Shown: positions 23,303 through 32,145, counted from the first letter of the stretch. The stretch is 64,000 bases of DNA from Enterococcus hulanensis (GCF_005405485.1 NZ_BJED01000015.1:62001-126000), one strand, 5' to 3'. Made by a program: numbers and translations. The notes: a model not told the origin generated them from the letters alone.

Positions 23303-24055
23303 ATGAATCGCATATTGATCTTAACAAAAAATATTTCAGTGGAGACCTATTTGCAGCAGCAGCTCCAAAAACTGAATTACGAAGTGTTGGTTTCCGTATC
23401 AATCTGGGAAATGTGGGAGAACGTGCGCCGCGTGGATCGTTTCATGAAGTCCTTTCAATGGATCTTCCTAAGTGAGACGATCTCCGATAACGAAGCGCAG
23501 GAATTCGGTGAGCAGTTCACCACAGATTGTCTGGTACGGATCGTCGGCGAGGAACCTTTGGAAGCGACTTCAGCAAAATGGCACGACTGGCATGTTTTTG
23601 ATTGGATACTGGCGAACACTTCCCTAGAACGGCTGCGCGAAAAGCTGGTCTACAAATCCCTGTTGTACCAAGTCGAATTTCGTGAGGAGAAAAAGGAATT
23701 GGCAGCCTACGGCAATCATTCGCTGGACTATCAGAAAAAGGCCTTTCCTTTGTATTACTCAGAGATTCACTTTACCAAACTAGAAAAAGATATCATTCAG
23801 CGGCTAATGACGGCGAAGAACCTGTCCTTAGCCAGAGAAGAACTATGCCGCGGCTGGCGCTCCAAAAATCAAAACTCCAAGCTGAGCCAACTATCCTCAG
23901 CCATCACGAAGATCCGAAAAAAAGTGGCAGAGACCTATGGAATCGAGGAAGCCGTCCACACATTATGGGGTGAAGGGTATCAGTTGAACACGTACTTTTA
24001 CAACTGTCTCTTAAAAGGAGAATTCCACAGCCAATCAATGAGCCTTAATCAATAG
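23303..24055 (+). CDS. Winged-helix regulator with degenerate receiver domain (copy 1)
   Basis: The 250-residue protein has an N-terminal receiver-like fold (ILILTKNISVETYLQQQL..., about 1-120) that lacks the acidic pair. It carries Ser-Glu (WIFLSETISD) where the phosphorylated Asp would be. The C-terminus (about 150-235) is an OmpR/PhoB-type winged helix (LARE ELCRGWRSKNQNSKLS, ending LWGEGYQLN). It should bind DNA without phosphorylation control. Such regulators accompany WxL loci in enterococci. The neighbour at 24085 and the protein at 39750 are paralogues. Confidence 0.82.
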   Translation: MNRILILTKNISVETYLQQQLQKLNYEVLVSVSIWEMWENVRRVDRFMKSFQWIFLSETISDNEAQEFGEQFTTDCLVRIVGEEPLEATSAKWHDWHVFDWILANTSLERLREKLVYKSLLYQVEFREEKKELAAYGNHSLDYQKKAFPLYYSEIHFTKLEKDIIQRLMTAKNLSLAREELCRGWRSKNQNSKLSQLSSAITKIRKKVAETYGIEEAVHTLWGEGYQLNTYFYNCLLKGEFHSQSMSLNQ

Positions 24056-24084
24056 AAGAAAAAAATCAGAGAGTAGGAATACGC

Positions 24085-24801
24085 ATGAGTCAGATATTAT
24101 TATTTACCAAAAACCCCTTGAACGAACAAGCCTTTGAGGAATGCCTCAGACAGCTAGGCCACGAAGTCTTTACCACGAAGGAGCTGGTGGACCTATGCCT
24201 AATGGATAACGCCAAACACGACTTTATCCAAATCTTCCACCAAATCATTCTCAGCGAAACGATCGCCAATGTCGAAGTAAAAGAACTCGTGAAGCAGCTG
24301 CGCAGCTACACGATCCCGATCTTCCGCAAATCCGATGAACCACTAGAAGAAACACAGCTAGAAGAATGGAAAGCACTCGGCGTCACCGAGTGGATCGAAA
24401 GCCGTCCCAGCATCGAAGTGCTAAGAGAAAAACTCAGCTGCGACAAACTCCGCACCGACAGCAAGATCGTCTTTCTTCCAAAATCAGAAGAAAGAATCAA
24501 CCTGACCAGCCTATCGCTCAGCAGCGGCGAGCTGAAGCTCTTCCGCATCCTGCACGAACAAAAGAACAAAACCGTCTCCCGCGAAGAACTCTGCCTCCGC
24601 ATGTGGAATAGACAAAAAAGCAACTCCAGCATGTCCCAGCTATCCGTCATGGTCAAACACCTAAAAGACAAACTAGCCGGCCAAGGCATCGAAGGACCAA
24701 TCATCGAAACCTGTTGGGGCCGCGGGTATCGACTGGATGGGAAAGTTTATGAACAGGTTGGGGTGGATGAAGTTGATGAAGTGCTGGTGGGTCAGCAGTA
24801 G
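24085..24801 (+). CDS. Winged-helix regulator with degenerate receiver domain (copy 2)
   Basis: This 238-residue paralogue of the protein at 23303 has a pseudo-receiver of about 115 residues with QIILSETIANVE at the phosphoacceptor site, and a C-terminal winged helix (SREELCLRMWNRQKSNSSMS... GRGYRLDG). The gene is 30 bases after copy 1. The codon choice is noticeably GC-richer than in flanking genes. The last 120 or so bases recur in broken form at 27230-27371, so a duplication ended inside or beyond this gene. Confidence 0.82.
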   Translation: MSQILLFTKNPLNEQAFEECLRQLGHEVFTTKELVDLCLMDNAKHDFIQIFHQIILSETIANVEVKELVKQLRSYTIPIFRKSDEPLEETQLEEWKALGVTEWIESRPSIEVLREKLSCDKLRTDSKIVFLPKSEERINLTSLSLSSGELKLFRILHEQKNKTVSREELCLRMWNRQKSNSSMSQLSVMVKHLKDKLAGQGIEGPIIETCWGRGYRLDGKVYEQVGVDEVDEVLVGQQ

Positions 24802-24880
24802 ATAAGTAAAAACGATAGGGGGATAGGGATTATTTTGACGCTTTGTTTGCTAAAAGTGTTCAAAAGAGAGGAGAAAAAGG

Positions 24881-25918
24881 GTGAGAAAGTATGGATTCAT
24901 TGTAGGGTTGTTACTGGTATTGAGTGTAATCAGCGGGTGCGGCGGAGGTACGAATCTCCAAGAGGAATATCAAGCAGAGCTGCAGAAGCAAGCGAAGATG
25001 AACAGTGGAACCTTTGAGCTTGTCATTGACAGTGTTTCAATCGATGCCGGGGATAAGGATTCCAGCGTTGAAGATAAAATGATGTTTGATGTGATCGAAA
25101 AGCAGCTAAGAGGAGTATCACTCGCTGGTTCCTATCAAGTGGACAAGAAAACGATGAATCAATACGTGAAGCTCCAATTAGATGCACTTGGACAGAAACT
25201 GCCGCTTGATTTTTATTCAAATCATCAAGCGAAGGAACTCTATATTAATGCCGCACTCCAACAGTTTGCTCAATTCAACTCAGACCTTTCCGCTCATACC
25301 CAGAAAATGGAGAACAGCGAGGGCAAATATATCTCAATGACACAAAAAGAGGCGCTCAAGGCAATAGGACAAAAAGACTTGGCGGCTCCTAAAACAACTA
25401 TTTCTGATTTCATCAAGACACTAGAGAAAGACTCCTTCAAAAAAGATGGTGACAAGCTAACCCATCGCTTTACGAAGGAAGAAATCCAAAACTATCTATC
25501 AAAGCAAAAAAATACAGACTTAGAAAAACTAGAAAGCTTATCGATCGACCTAACCTTGGATACAAAAGAACATACAAAACAAGGCAAGATCACAGCTAAA
25601 AGTTCAAACGACGGTGCAAGCTATACTGTAAAGATGACGATGAATCAAAAACCGAAAAACAACAATAAATCCGTTCAACTGCCGAAAAAAGAAGCACTCA
25701 TCCCAATCGAAGAATTTCTCAAAGAAATTACTTCTCCAACACAAGTAGACGATGAAGCAATGGCGAGAGTTCTTAAAAATATAGAAGACGAAAAAGATGT
25801 TATCGACGCCGAATCCGCAGAAAAAATAAAAGAGACGTATCGTCAATATTTGAATGATGAACAGTATCAACAAGTCGTTCAAGCATTGGATAAGGTGCTG
25901 GCAGAAAAGAAAGAATAG
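24881..25918 (+). CDS. Lipoprotein of unknown function (345 aa)
   Basis: The signal peptide ends with a lipobox, VISGC, so the mature protein is anchored through Cys at about residue 20. GTG 24881 is the start, behind AGGAGAAAAAGG. The extracellular part has an alternating strand pattern (FELVIDSVSIDAGD..., LDLTLDTKEHTKQGKITAKS) recalling large lipocalin-like lipoproteins such as LppX/DUF6612, and a Lys/Glu-rich helical C-terminus (EKDVIDAESAEKIKETY). A terminator at 25935-25985 makes it monocistronic. No family is confirmed. Confidence 0.75.
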   Translation: MRKYGFIVGLLLVLSVISGCGGGTNLQEEYQAELQKQAKMNSGTFELVIDSVSIDAGDKDSSVEDKMMFDVIEKQLRGVSLAGSYQVDKKTMNQYVKLQLDALGQKLPLDFYSNHQAKELYINAALQQFAQFNSDLSAHTQKMENSEGKYISMTQKEALKAIGQKDLAAPKTTISDFIKTLEKDSFKKDGDKLTHRFTKEEIQNYLSKQKNTDLEKLESLSIDLTLDTKEHTKQGKITAKSSNDGASYTVKMTMNQKPKNNNKSVQLPKKEALIPIEEFLKEITSPTQVDDEAMARVLKNIEDEKDVIDAESAEKIKETYRQYLNDEQYQQVVQALDKVLAEKKE

Positions 25919-25934
25919 CGAATAAAATCAATTT

Positions 25935-25985
25935 AAAAACCTAATTTACATTCTTAAAGCAGCAGAATGGAAACTAGGTTTTTAA
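25935..25985 (+). terminator. Terminator after lipoprotein gene
   Basis: AAAAACCTA pairs with TAGGTTTTT around a 30-base interior and ends in T. It lies 17 bases after the stop. Confidence 0.65.
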
Positions 25986-26137
25986 ACGTGTATATAAAAG
26001 AAAAAATATTTTTACGTCAGAAACCGCCACATTTATGCGTACCTTTATAAGTGGAGAGCTTTGATTGAACAGAGCACACGCCCCTGACTTAGCAGTAGCA
26101 ATATCTTTTAATCCTCTGTTAAGGTCAGCTTAGAAGA

Positions 26138-26166
26138 TTGTTTCAAAATCTTGAATTTGCTATACT
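26138..26166 (+). promoter_or_regulatory. Promoter of the nucleotidyltransferase pair
   Basis: TTGTTT (26138-26143), a 17-base spacer and TATACT (26161-26166), about 43 bases upstream of the first gene. Confidence 0.5.
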
Positions 26167-26208
26167 ATTTATAGATAGAAATGTGAAAAATGAAAGAGGG
26201 TGGATACT

Positions 26209-26466
26209 GTGAAGAGAATGAAGTTTTTTTGGAGAAGATTTACATTGCAAAGATTGCAGCTTAAATCATTGAGAAATAGCAAAGATTCTGAAAGATACTC
26301 TGAGCAGAAGCGTGTCCTCTTTTTACTGTTTAAACCCACTGTAATGTTTTCTACGGAAAATAAAAATTACGATCAAAATAGATTGTACAAATATACGAAT
26401 GCTCTAAATGCTTATTGTAAAAGTGATGAATTGTATAAATTAGCTAAAAAAGAATTGGTAGCATAA
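26209..26466 (+). CDS. Small basic protein upstream of the nucleotidyltransferase
   Basis: GTG 26209 is the favoured start (AAAGAGGG eight bases upstream); GTG 26200 and ATG 26218 are alternatives. The 85-residue product is rich in Lys, Arg and aromatics (MKFFWRRFTLQRLQLKSLRN) and has no recognised domain. Its stop overlaps the ATG of the nucleotidyltransferase as TAATG. The coupling with a MNT-like gene suggests a toxin-antitoxin or defence pair, with this protein as the partner. That is inference from context only. Confidence 0.55.
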   Translation: MKRMKFFWRRFTLQRLQLKSLRNSKDSERYSEQKRVLFLLFKPTVMFSTENKNYDQNRLYKYTNALNAYCKSDELYKLAKKELVA

Positions 26467-26990
26467 TGAAGAACATACCAATTTTAGAGAGCCAACTGGA
26501 AGCGTTGAATCAGGCAATGGTTGAACAAAATATTTTTACTACAGTAATTTTGATTGGCGGCTTTGCTGGTCGTTTCTTACTAGATGGCTATAGACAAACT
26601 TTGGATATTGATTTTTTACTGAGTTCAATTGATGATAATTCAAAATATGATATCTGGCGAGAGTTATTGTTTTCTAGAGGGATGGAAGAAGTTTCGGTCG
26701 TAGAAGTGCCGCCAGTTGAGGACATTGAACCATTTGCTACTTTAACATATTCGAATTTAAAAGTTATTGTTCCTACAGTAGAGTATTTCGCTGTAACGAA
26801 AATATTTAGCGACCGAAAAAAGGACGAAGAGGATTTGGTTCAGCAGGGGATTTTAGCAGCTTGTGATCCGAAAAAACTTCAGCAAATGCTAGATGAGTAC
26901 AAGGATTATGTTTTAAATCCAAATAGTTTTAATAGTAATTATGTTACATTAAAAGAAGTATTAAAAAGCTACGGAATTACAACTAGCTAA
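26466..26990 (+). CDS. Nucleotidyltransferase-like protein (DUF6036/AbiEii-type)
   Basis: The 174-residue protein has IGGFAGRFLLDGYRQTLDIDFLLS near residues 23-45. The Gly-Gly followed by a D-x-D pair (LDIDF) is the active-site signature of minimal nucleotidyltransferases such as the DUF6036 and AbiEii groups. A later YFAVTKIFSDRKKDEEDL (about 110-127) matches the conserved K...R..K..D segment of these families. They transfer nucleotides to RNA or protein and commonly act as toxins or phage-defence effectors. Translationally coupled to the upstream small gene; a hairpin terminator follows at 27107-27148. Confidence 0.75.
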   Translation: MKNIPILESQLEALNQAMVEQNIFTTVILIGGFAGRFLLDGYRQTLDIDFLLSSIDDNSKYDIWRELLFSRGMEEVSVVEVPPVEDIEPFATLTYSNLKVIVPTVEYFAVTKIFSDRKKDEEDLVQQGILAACDPKKLQQMLDEYKDYVLNPNSFNSNYVTLKEVLKSYGITTS

Positions 26991-27229
26991 CTAAAGGGGC
27001 AGTTCAACAACTTATAGTTTGCTTTTTGTTTGATAAACAGGAGAAATAGACTCAAAAACAGATTAACGTTCCTGTCATCTAGAATAGATACGCAAATGTC
27101 AAATAAACTTGGAGCAGAATTGAAAACTCTCGCTTCAAGTTTTTTATTTTCTAAGTATTCTAAATTGAAAGTTGGAAGAGTTGAAAAAAGATCAGGAATA
27201 GAGCAATCGTCTGTTTGATGAAAAAAAGC
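26991..27229. other. Intergenic region after the nucleotidyltransferase
   Basis: It holds a hairpin terminator (27107-27148). A short open frame (about 27030-27218) runs through that terminator and has no ribosome binding site, so I do not call it. Confidence 0.45.
27107..27148 (+). terminator. Terminator after the nucleotidyltransferase gene
   Basis: The stem ACTTGgAGC/GCTtCAAGT is followed by a T-run. Confidence 0.65.
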
Positions 27230-27371
27230 ATCTCAAGAGAAGAAATCTGCTTGCCCTAGCTATCCGTCATGGTCAAACACCTAAAAGACAAGCTAGCCGG
27301 ACAAGGCATCGGTTGGATGGTAAGGTTTATGAGCAGGTTGGGGTGGATGAAGTGCTGGTGGGTCAGCAGTA
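27230..27371 (+). pseudogene. Broken copy of the winged-helix regulator 3' end
   Basis: From about 27256 the bases are nearly identical to the end of the regulator gene at 24085: CTATCCGTCATGGTCAAACA, AAAGACAAgCTAGCCGG, and then GTTTATGAgCAGGTTGGGGT to the shared stop. Internal deletions remove the segment encoding the wing. Upstream bases 27230-27255 resemble the REELC region. The copy cannot encode a domain. It marks one edge of the accessory block 24802-27229. Confidence 0.85.
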
Positions 27372-27397
27372 AGAGGTCTTAGGGCCTCTTTCTTTTT
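27371..27397 (+). terminator. Terminator at regulator remnant
   Basis: The stem AAGAGG/CCTCTT is followed by TCTTTTT. Confidence 0.6.
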
Positions 27398-27570
27398 AAA
27401 TAAGAAAAATGAATAAATAGCAATAATCACAGCTTTCGTAATTGAGATCAAAAAATATTAATATAAAAATATTTTTATTTAATTTAACGATATGTATATG
27501 GGTTTGAAAAGAACTAAATGCGATACTTTACGACTAATTTCCCTTTTATATAACAAGCGTGATTCAATTG

Positions 27571-27579
27571 TGGTAAAAT
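27571..27579 (+). promoter_or_regulatory. Extended -10 promoter of the ABC-3C operon
   Basis: TGGTAAAAT has the TGn extension before TAAAAT, 38 bases upstream of the SIR2 gene start. No good -35 element is visible. Confidence 0.45.
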
Positions 27580-27616
27580 TGTCGTAAGAATTTTTCTAAT
27601 CTAGGAGTGTAAACTT

Positions 27617-28906
27617 ATGACTCAATATTTCATTGATGAACTTAAAAGAAGATATCAAGAGAAAAAAATAATCCCATTTATTGGGGCCGGATTATCTATC
27701 CCATTCCAATTGAAACCTTGGCCAGAGCTGATTAATGAGTTGAAAGAGCAATTACTAAAAGAATCTTTTTGGGAGGTAATTGATTTTGATTTAGAATCAA
27801 AAAACTACCAAGAAGCTATTGAAGCTATAAAAAAATACGGACATATAGATGATCAGCCTATACAAGAAAAAATTTCGAAAGATTACTCATTAAGAAAAGC
27901 AGACTTAAATAGAGCTATTGACAATAACTATGTTGATTTGAAAAAGGATAATTTCAAAATTTATTTAACTACTAATTATGACAGATTACTGGATGATTAT
28001 ATGCAAGGTATAAATGGATTCAAATCATTAACGGAATACACATCTAATGTACAAAGATTATTTGATAATGATAAAGAAAAATATCTTTTCCATATTCATG
28101 GATGCGTTTCCGATCCTGATTCTATAGTGATTTCATCACAGAAATATGATGAGGTTTATTCAACTCCAAATTTTGATAAACTTATGAGTGCATTCTCTAG
28201 CAATTATAGTTTTCTCTTTTTGGGTTTCTCTTTTGATGATGACTTTGTAAAAACGCTTGTCAAGAACCACAAAAACTTCTTTAAAGGAACACATTACATG
28301 ATAACAAATTCTGATTCGATAGATAGCAGAAAAAAAGACAGTTTAAGCAAAGAATATGGAATACGAGTAATAGAATATAATATAGAGAATTCCTCTCACG
28401 TTGATGAAATAAGGAAGTTATTAAACGAGATTACTGAGGAATCTTCTGATGTAAAGAGTGAAAAGAAAGATGCAATCGATTATCCAGCTGTCGGAATAGA
28501 TGAGCTGCTCACTAAAGGAATAACTTATGAAGACAATCTATTTTACCGTAAGCTTAGACTTGCTGATATAGGGGAAGATTTACGGGATATTAGTAAGTAT
28601 TTTTATATTGCAGCAGAGAAATTTATAAGAAAAAGCCAAAAACTTGGATTGCCTAAAGAATTTATTGATGGGATTTTAGCTGAAGTTTTTATGACTTATA
28701 AAGAGAAGTATAGTCAGATTTACTATAGAGAAGGAAAATCCAGCGAAGAATTACTTATGGTCATTCATGAGAACCTAGGGCAAATCAACATAGATCGATT
28801 AGTGAATGAATCAAACAAACCAACAGGTTCAGAAAATAAGGGATTCATTCATGTTCTTGCTGACGATCGTGAAAAAGATATTTGGTGGGGGAGCGAGCGT
28901 TTATGA
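27617..28906 (+). CDS. SIR2-domain effector of an ABC-3C-type defence system
   Basis: Residues 1 to about 270 form a SIR2-like NAD-binding domain: PFIGAGLS (20-27), TTNYDRLLD (118-126, with N120 and D122), HIHG (159-162, H161 the likely catalytic His) and FLGFSFDD. Such domains in defence systems usually hydrolyse NAD to stop phage growth. The C-terminal 130 residues (VGIDELLTKGITYEDNLFYRKL to DIWWGSERL) resemble the C-terminal module of ABC-three-component effectors. The next two genes supply the middle component and ATPase, and the first overlaps as ATGA. TAGGAGTG precedes the start. Confidence 0.85.
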   Translation: MTQYFIDELKRRYQEKKIIPFIGAGLSIPFQLKPWPELINELKEQLLKESFWEVIDFDLESKNYQEAIEAIKKYGHIDDQPIQEKISKDYSLRKADLNRAIDNNYVDLKKDNFKIYLTTNYDRLLDDYMQGINGFKSLTEYTSNVQRLFDNDKEKYLFHIHGCVSDPDSIVISSQKYDEVYSTPNFDKLMSAFSSNYSFLFLGFSFDDDFVKTLVKNHKNFFKGTHYMITNSDSIDSRKKDSLSKEYGIRVIEYNIENSSHVDEIRKLLNEITEESSDVKSEKKDAIDYPAVGIDELLTKGITYEDNLFYRKLRLADIGEDLRDISKYFYIAAEKFIRKSQKLGLPKEFIDGILAEVFMTYKEKYSQIYYREGKSSEELLMVIHENLGQINIDRLVNESNKPTGSENKGFIHVLADDREKDIWWGSERL

Positions 28907-29373
28907 CAAAATTGAATAGACCATCTCATCTACCAGTTGAAATCGATTTACTATTTGATAATAAAAAATTGGATATTTTGAAGTATCTTAGTATTTTATA
29001 TCAAGCGAAAATCAGTTTGAGGCAAAGGAAGCTAACACTGGAACAATTATTATATTATTACTCGGTTTTATATTTTAAAACTAGTAGTGGTAACACACCG
29101 TTGATTTACAAATATCTTAGAGACAAAAAGAGAATTAATGAGATTATAATTTATCTTGAAAATCTGGGGTTCGTAAAGGTTGATGGAGATATAACTACAC
29201 AGTTAAACGGTTTAAAAGTCTCGATATCAAAAGATGGGATTGCAGCTATCGATTCTTGGCAATCTGAAAGTATCAATGTGTATTTAAATCATATATCAAT
29301 TATTATGGATGAATGCTCTTATGGAACAAAAAATTCTGAATTTCAAAATTTGCTGTATGAGGGAGAGTTCTAA
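28903..29373 (+). CDS. ABC-3C middle component
   Basis: The 156-residue protein MTKLNRPSHLPVEIDLLFDN... starts at ATG 28903, overlapping the SIR2 stop as ATGA. It is soluble and helical, with the segment RKLTLEQLLYYYSVLYF and a C-terminal winged-helix-like part (IIIYLENLGFVKVDGDITTQLNGLKVSISKDG). Proteins of this size between an effector and a Rad50-like ATPase are the middle components of ABC-3C systems, thought to link sensor ATPase and effector. The call depends mainly on position and length. The next gene starts one base after its stop. Confidence 0.7.
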   Translation: MTKLNRPSHLPVEIDLLFDNKKLDILKYLSILYQAKISLRQRKLTLEQLLYYYSVLYFKTSSGNTPLIYKYLRDKKRINEIIIYLENLGFVKVDGDITTQLNGLKVSISKDGIAAIDSWQSESINVYLNHISIIMDECSYGTKNSEFQNLLYEGEF

Positions 29374-29374
29374 A

Positions 29375-31279
29375 ATGATTATTAGAAAATTGATAGTTCG
29401 TGGAGATTCATATCAAAGAACTCTGGAATTTTCTGCAGGATTAAATATTATCAGAGGAGAAAAAACTTCTGGAAAGTCTTTGGTTCTTTCACTTATTGAT
29501 TACTGTTTAGGAAAAGGGAGCAGTATTTCTTTAAAAGTACAGACCGAGTTAGATGCTAATGTGGATTTTATTTTTTTGGAAATAGAAATATCAGGAGAAA
29601 TTTTTACAATTTCTAGAAGTATTAAAAAGGGAGTTTCAATTTTCTGGGTTTATTACTCTGAATATAAAGATATTGACGAGTATATACCAGAAAAATTTGA
29701 TAAAAAGAAACTACAAAGTTTTTTAATGGACAAACTTGGGGCTATTGAATTTACAAAAACTAAAAACAAAGCTAGAACGAATAGATTAACTACTGAAACT
29801 ATTTCTTTTAGAGATATCTATAGGTACTGTTTTGTTAATCAGCATGATCTAGGGACGCACAACTTTCTTTCCCATAATGAACCGATGAAACGATATAAAA
29901 ATCCTATTTGCTTTGAAATGATATTTGATCTAATTGATTACTCTCAAAATAATATTCAAACCGAAATAGTTAAAATTCAAAATCGTATTGAAGACTATAG
30001 AAAGAGTAAAGAGAATCTAGAAGGCTATTTAAAACAAAGAGGAAATTCAAATTTTGTAGAACTTTTAGATCAGATAGAGAATCTAGATGAGCAAATTGAA
30101 AAATTGCAAAAAAGAAAAAATGAGATTGTTCAAAGACAAAGTGAAAATCAAGAAGTTGTAAAAAGTAATAGAGACTACGTAGTTTTAAATAACGAGATAC
30201 GAGAATTGGAAAACGAAATTCAATCATTTAAGAAAAGAGTAAATGAATTACAATTAGGTGTAAATAGTAATCAAATACTTTTAAAAGACTATGCTCTAGA
30301 AGAGAAAGATATCAAAACTACTGAAGAAATAAATTACAAACTGAGGATAAATGAGCATGAGTTAACATGCCCATTGTGCAATTCTAAAATAAAAAATAGT
30401 TTTCATGAAGAAAAAATTGAGAAACAATCCAAGAATAATTTTAAAACTATTATGAAGGATATAGAAAATAAGATAAGCATGGTGGAAGGGGTAATAGAAA
30501 CTAGCAACATAAAAATTTTAGATTTAAAAAAGCTGATTGATAAAAAGAATAGAAAAAAAGAAATTTTATTATTAGCTCTAGAGGAATTTGCTAAGGATAT
30601 ACAAACTCCCTTTTTGCCAGAACTAAATAGTATTAATGTAAATATAAATAACTATGATAAAAATCGAGAGATATTGCTTGAAAGCAAGCGAGTTTTTAAT
30701 AAAATAGATGAGTTAACCAAAAATATAGACGTTGAAGAAACAAAATTAATGAAATTAAAAGAAAAACTGAAAGGTATGGAAGAAAAAGGACGAAGAAAAG
30801 ATTTAATCATTGAAACGCTGAATAAAAGCTATTTAGAAGACATGAAAAAAATGAAATATTCCGAATTACAGGGTTCTTTTATCGATCCTAAAGATTATAT
30901 TCCGTACTATAAAAATGCTAGTGTTTATGAACAGGATAGTGGTGGCTTATTAGAATGTATGCAACTTTCCTATTTGAATGCCATCATTTCAAATAAAGAA
31001 TCTAAGTTTCATCCTCAGATACTCCTACTCGATTCTATTAGTAAGTATTTTGGTACGAATAAGAATCAAGAAATTGAAGAAGGAGAAAAAATAAACGATC
31101 CAGAAGTATACTTAAACATATTTTACATGTTGCAGAAACTCTCTACTGAAGCCCAGGTAATTGTTGTTGAAAATACGCCACCAACTGAAATGATAGGTAA
31201 CGTTAAGTACACATTTAGAAGTGGTAAACATGGATTTATTGATCAAAGTAAGAATGAGTTTCTTGAAGAAGAACAATAA
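29375..31279 (+). CDS. ABC-3C SMC/Rad50-like ATPase with zinc hook
   Basis: The 634-residue protein starts at ATG 29375. It has an N-terminal Walker A loop GEKTSGKS (28-35) and a coiled coil (about 190-325). CPLC (332-335) forms half of a Rad50-type zinc hook and a second coiled coil follows (about 345-500). The C-terminal ATPase half has QILLLDSISK as Walker B, with Ser in place of the usual Glu after the Asp. That replacement is shared by some conflict-system ATPases and may slow ATP turnover. In ABC-3C systems the ATPase is thought to detect invading nucleic acid and trigger the effector, here SIR2. GAGGGAGAG precedes the start. Confidence 0.87.
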   Translation: MIIRKLIVRGDSYQRTLEFSAGLNIIRGEKTSGKSLVLSLIDYCLGKGSSISLKVQTELDANVDFIFLEIEISGEIFTISRSIKKGVSIFWVYYSEYKDIDEYIPEKFDKKKLQSFLMDKLGAIEFTKTKNKARTNRLTTETISFRDIYRYCFVNQHDLGTHNFLSHNEPMKRYKNPICFEMIFDLIDYSQNNIQTEIVKIQNRIEDYRKSKENLEGYLKQRGNSNFVELLDQIENLDEQIEKLQKRKNEIVQRQSENQEVVKSNRDYVVLNNEIRELENEIQSFKKRVNELQLGVNSNQILLKDYALEEKDIKTTEEINYKLRINEHELTCPLCNSKIKNSFHEEKIEKQSKNNFKTIMKDIENKISMVEGVIETSNIKILDLKKLIDKKNRKKEILLLALEEFAKDIQTPFLPELNSINVNINNYDKNREILLESKRVFNKIDELTKNIDVEETKLMKLKEKLKGMEEKGRRKDLIIETLNKSYLEDMKKMKYSELQGSFIDPKDYIPYYKNASVYEQDSGGLLECMQLSYLNAIISNKESKFHPQILLLDSISKYFGTNKNQEIEEGEKINDPEVYLNIFYMLQKLSTEAQVIVVENTPPTEMIGNVKYTFRSGKHGFIDQSKNEFLEEEQ

Positions 31280-31365
31280 GAGATGTTTTAGGTTAATTCA
31301 GAGGAAATTACATGGGATAGTTCCACTGATAAAAAAAGGATTATCATCTCAAAAAGGAGATTTCT

Positions 31366-32109
31366 ATGAAAAAACTCACATTTCTATTTTTTATCCTATC
31401 CTCACCATTTTTTCTAGCTAGCTGCGGAAAAGACAATGGACAAAGTACCGAGTCTACTCACAGTCCTTCATCGGTGAAGGTCGAAGTGTCTTCGACAACA
31501 AAAAGTTCGAGTTCTTCTGAGGAAACGCAAGTGACTTCTAGTACCACTGCGCCGAGTTCATCTAGCCAATCAGAAGAAACGAATGAAGTAGATACGAAAA
31601 ATTTAAGCGCTGCACAGGTTAAAGAATGGGTTGCTTCTATTTGGATTAAAAGAAAGAACATCGATCCATATAATGATCCTGATTTTGAAATTGAATTAGA
31701 AACTAGAGACGATGGTTTGCTGTATGCGACAGTAGAGATGACGACGCAACAGATTGATACATTAGATTCGTTTAGGATTAGCAGCGATGAATTTCTTGAA
31801 GAGTCAGGCTATTTCCAAAGTATGCCCGATAAAGGTTGGATCGTGGTTTCGAAAAAATATTTGGATACCAGTCTGGTCAATAAGGAAGGACAGGCATCAT
31901 CTTCTACAGAAGGAAATACTGCATCGGATCACGAAAGAGCAAATATGATTAGAGATATTATGGAGAATAATCAAGAGCTGGATGCAGATGTTTTAGCTTC
32001 GATTCCAGATGAAGAAATACTAGAAGCAAACGCTGGCAATGCGACAAACAGTCAAATCGCACAAACAGCGGAAAACTTGATTAGACTGTATCCAGATTTG
32101 AGACCGTAG
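31366..32109 (+). CDS. Lipoprotein with Ser/Thr-rich linker
   Basis: A signal peptide ending LASC makes Cys at about residue 20 the lipid anchor. A Ser/Thr/Glu-rich linker of about 50 residues follows, then a folded part starting KNLSAAQVKEWVASIWIKRK, which resembles small secreted domains annotated only as hypothetical in enterococci. A second linker and an acidic helical end follow (DADVLASIPDEEILEA). AAAAGGAG precedes the ATG, and the bidirectional hairpin at 32146-32192 separates it from the convergent duplicated genes. Function unknown. Confidence 0.75.
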   Translation: MKKLTFLFFILSSPFFLASCGKDNGQSTESTHSPSSVKVEVSSTTKSSSSSEETQVTSSTTAPSSSSQSEETNEVDTKNLSAAQVKEWVASIWIKRKNIDPYNDPDFEIELETRDDGLLYATVEMTTQQIDTLDSFRISSDEFLEESGYFQSMPDKGWIVVSKKYLDTSLVNKEGQASSSTEGNTASDHERANMIRDIMENNQELDADVLASIPDEEILEANAGNATNSQIAQTAENLIRLYPDLRP

Positions 32110-32145
32110 CATAATCTCTATATTTGAATAGCGATTCTTCGCGTG

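Noticed and set aside
27030-27218. 62-codon plus-strand frame after the nucleotidyltransferase
   Set aside because: No ribosome binding site, and it crosses a hairpin terminator; the composition is low in structure.
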